DNA of 64,000 nt from NCBI RefSeq assembly GCF_003660165.1, contig NZ_CP032829.1, positions 744,001 through 808,000 on the forward strand, read 5' to 3'. The notes under the pieces are model-generated. The model saw only the letters and a program-made list of their open reading frames with translations. It made no database searches and was not told where the DNA came from. The position numbers and the translations under genes are program-made. Of the stretch, positions 62,807-64,000 are shown piece after piece. Every line of letters begins with the position of its first letter. Within the stretch, counting starts at the first letter, position 1. Origin of the DNA: Sphingomonas paeninsulae. GTDB lineage: Bacteria > Pseudomonadota > Alphaproteobacteria > Sphingomonadales > Sphingomonadaceae.

Positions 62807-63538
62807 TTAATTAACCAACAGACAGTTCTCACCGGCAACCTTCAGCTTGCCACAGATCGTGCTGGCGTCGGCTCCGGCATTCGCGCGCAGGCGATAGAAA
62901 TCGCTGCCGTTGACCGTCGCAGCTTCGACCGATTTCGTCAGCGGTGCCAGATAGGCAAACCGCTTCGTCAGCTTGACCCAGGCCGCACTCGCCTGTGCTT
63001 CCGAATTGAACGAACCCAGTTGCACCAGCGAACCCGAAGCCGCCGCCGCGCTGCCGCGAGCAGCAGCCTTTGCTGGCGGAGTCGCAACCAGCGTGCCACC
63101 CGACGCAGGCATTGATGTCGTCGCGACCTTCGATGCGGGCGCCCCCGCAGGTGTCGCCAGCCCGGCCTTGCCACTCGCAACCGGCGCTTCCGCTGTCGCG
63201 TTCAGGTCTATCTTGCCATTCGCCTCAGCCCCTTCCGAAGCTGCAAACGCGCTGTCGCCCTGTCCTTCGACCTTCATGCCACCAGGCGCATCGGGACGCA
63301 CTTTATAGTCGCCCTCCTGCGCCGCGATCAGCTTGCCATCGCCCTGCGGCCCCGGCCCATGATTACGCAGCAGCCACACGCCGCCAATGACCAGCCCCAG
63401 CGCCGCGAGTGCCGCCAGAACGAATCCGGCCAGCTTCCCCGTCGAAACGCGGTCATTGTCCTCGTCATTCACCGCCTCAAGCCAAGGCAGCCGGTCTTCG
63501 TCGTTGAGCGACAGTGCTTCGCGATCGGTATCGGTCAA
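62807..63538 (-). CDS. SPOR-domain envelope protein
   Basis: 243 residues. Short cytoplasmic part (acidic), one membrane helix at about 34-56 (LAGFVLAALAALGLVIGGVWLL), a long Ala/Pro/Gly linker, and a C-terminal SPOR domain (LVQLGSFNSEAQASAAWVKLTKRF...DFYRLRANAGADAS). SPOR binds denuded glycan at division sites. Starts at TTG 63538 with GAGGAG eight bases upstream, 1 nt after the argS stop, so coupling is likely. Confidence 0.85.
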   Translation of the reverse strand: MTDTDREALSLNDEDRLPWLEAVNDEDNDRVSTGKLAGFVLAALAALGLVIGGVWLLRNHGPGPQGDGKLIAAQEGDYKVRPDAPGGMKVEGQGDSAFAASEGAEANGKIDLNATAEAPVASGKAGLATPAGAPASKVATTSMPASGGTLVATPPAKAAARGSAAAASGSLVQLGSFNSEAQASAAWVKLTKRFAYLAPLTKSVEAATVNGSDFYRLRANAGADASTICGKLKVAGENCLLVN

Positions 63539-63539
63539 A

Positions 63540-64000
63540 TTACATCTCCTCGGCGGCGGTCACGCCCATGATCGACAAGCCATTACGGATAATCTGTCCG
63601 ATGCCATCCACCATGAAAAGCCGGGCCTGTGTCAAATCGGGATCGTTAACTATCAGAACCCGCCGATCAGGCCGATCATTGCCAACATTAAAAAATGCGT
63701 GGAACGCGGCGGCGAGGTCATAAAGATAGAATGCAACACGGTGCGGCTCCCGACTCGACGCTGCCGACTCGACGATTCGCGGAAACTGCGCCGCCATTTT
63801 GATGAGCGTCAGATCCTCGGCATCAAGCTTTGCAACATCGGGATTCCCCCCTGAAATGCCCGCCTCTGCAATCTTGCGCGCCAGCGACCTGATCCGCGCA
63901 TGGGCATATTGGACATAGAAAACCGGATTGTCCTTCGACGCCTCGACCACCTTGGCAAAGTCGAAATCCATCTGCGCATCGGCCTTGCGGCTCAACATCG
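63540..64000 (-). CDS. argS: Arginyl-tRNA synthetase (C-terminal part, runs off the window)
   Basis: About 153 residues of the class I ArgRS C-terminal anticodon-binding domain are inside the window (NPVFYVQYAHARIRSLARK, LYDLAAAFHAFFNVGNDRPD, LSIMGVTAAEEM at the end). The family core with HIGH lies beyond 64000. First gene of the argS-SPOR-nagZ-scpA-scpB-tat run usual in Alphaproteobacteria. Confidence 0.93.
   Translation of the reverse strand, partial: MLSRKADAQMDFDFAKVVEASKDNPVFYVQYAHARIRSLARKIAEAGISGGNPDVAKLDAEDLTLIKMAAQFPRIVESAASSREPHRVAFYLYDLAAAFHAFFNVGNDRPDRRVLIVNDPDLTQARLFMVDGIGQIIRNGLSIMGVTAAEEM

Noticed and set aside
1-64000. tRNA, rRNA, CRISPR, prophage, IS or integron
   Set aside because: No cloverleaf, repeat-spacer array, transposase, integrase or att-like direct repeat was found by reading; gene order is core-chromosomal.

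Overview
The window reads as chromosome of a sphingomonad (Alphaproteobacteria, Sphingomonadales). Evidence: a serine palmitoyltransferase with its own acyl carrier protein, CtrA with a TTAA-N7-TTAAC site in front of it, a complete PhyR-NepR-EcfG general stress module with EcfG-type promoters (GGAAC-N17-CGTT), a PEPxxWA-CTERM protein, and high GC. I see no rRNA or tRNA genes, CRISPR array, insertion sequence or prophage.

Layout. 1-7.0 kb: the str/S10 translation operon on the minus strand (rpsL-rpsG-fusA-tuf-rpsJ-rplC-rplD-rplW-rplB), with one promoter beyond 6.99 kb and several hairpins between genes. 7-14.2 kb: a GT-C glycosyltransferase, then a minus-strand run pdhC-lpdA-amidohydrolase-PAP2-CDF transporter. 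14.3-22.3 kb: universal stress protein, M28 peptidase, RcnB-like protein, msrC, arfB, an RluA-type synthase, wrbA, pirin with a divergent LysR, and ctrA. 22.3-25.7 kb: a three-gene unit of a YqcI/YcgG-family (GntA-like) protein, a DUF1989 protein and a GMC oxidoreductase broken by a frameshift. 25.8-29.8 kb: the Anbu proteasome-like cluster (ATP-grasp, alpha-E, transglutaminase, Anbu). 29.8-35.5 kb: rplU, rpmA, two acetyltransferases, a PF10118 protein with a TetR regulator, obgE, proB.

35.5-48.8 kb is rich in lipid genes that I read as a sphingolipid region: an NAD-dependent epimerase (CerR-like), acp and spt, a translationally coupled trio of DUF2141 protein, lipid kinase and Tam41-like cytidylyltransferase, LptF/LptG, a fatty acid desaturase, and a GNAT-type protein that is a candidate bacterial ceramide synthase. 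A lone Pycsar-type membrane effector and a hybrid histidine kinase are embedded in it. 48.9-54.6 kb: xth, erpA, an M23 peptidase, bcp, glnE. 54.6-58.9 kb: the general stress response locus (ecfG, phyR, nepR, phyP-like), with two small genes that are easy to miss: a 45-residue membrane protein in front of ecfG and a second NepR-like ORF convergent with ecfG. An entericidin-like lipoprotein with a matching EcfG promoter follows. 58.9-64 kb: tatC-tatB-tatA-scpB-scpA-nagZ-SPOR protein-argS (partial).

Four genes (GMC oxidoreductase, lptF, PEP-CTERM protein, nagZ) each need exactly one base added or removed to read through. Clustered single-base differences of this kind suggest assembly errors at least as strongly as real pseudogenes. 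A fifth gene (a GNAT at 31.2-31.8 kb) appears to start at CTG.
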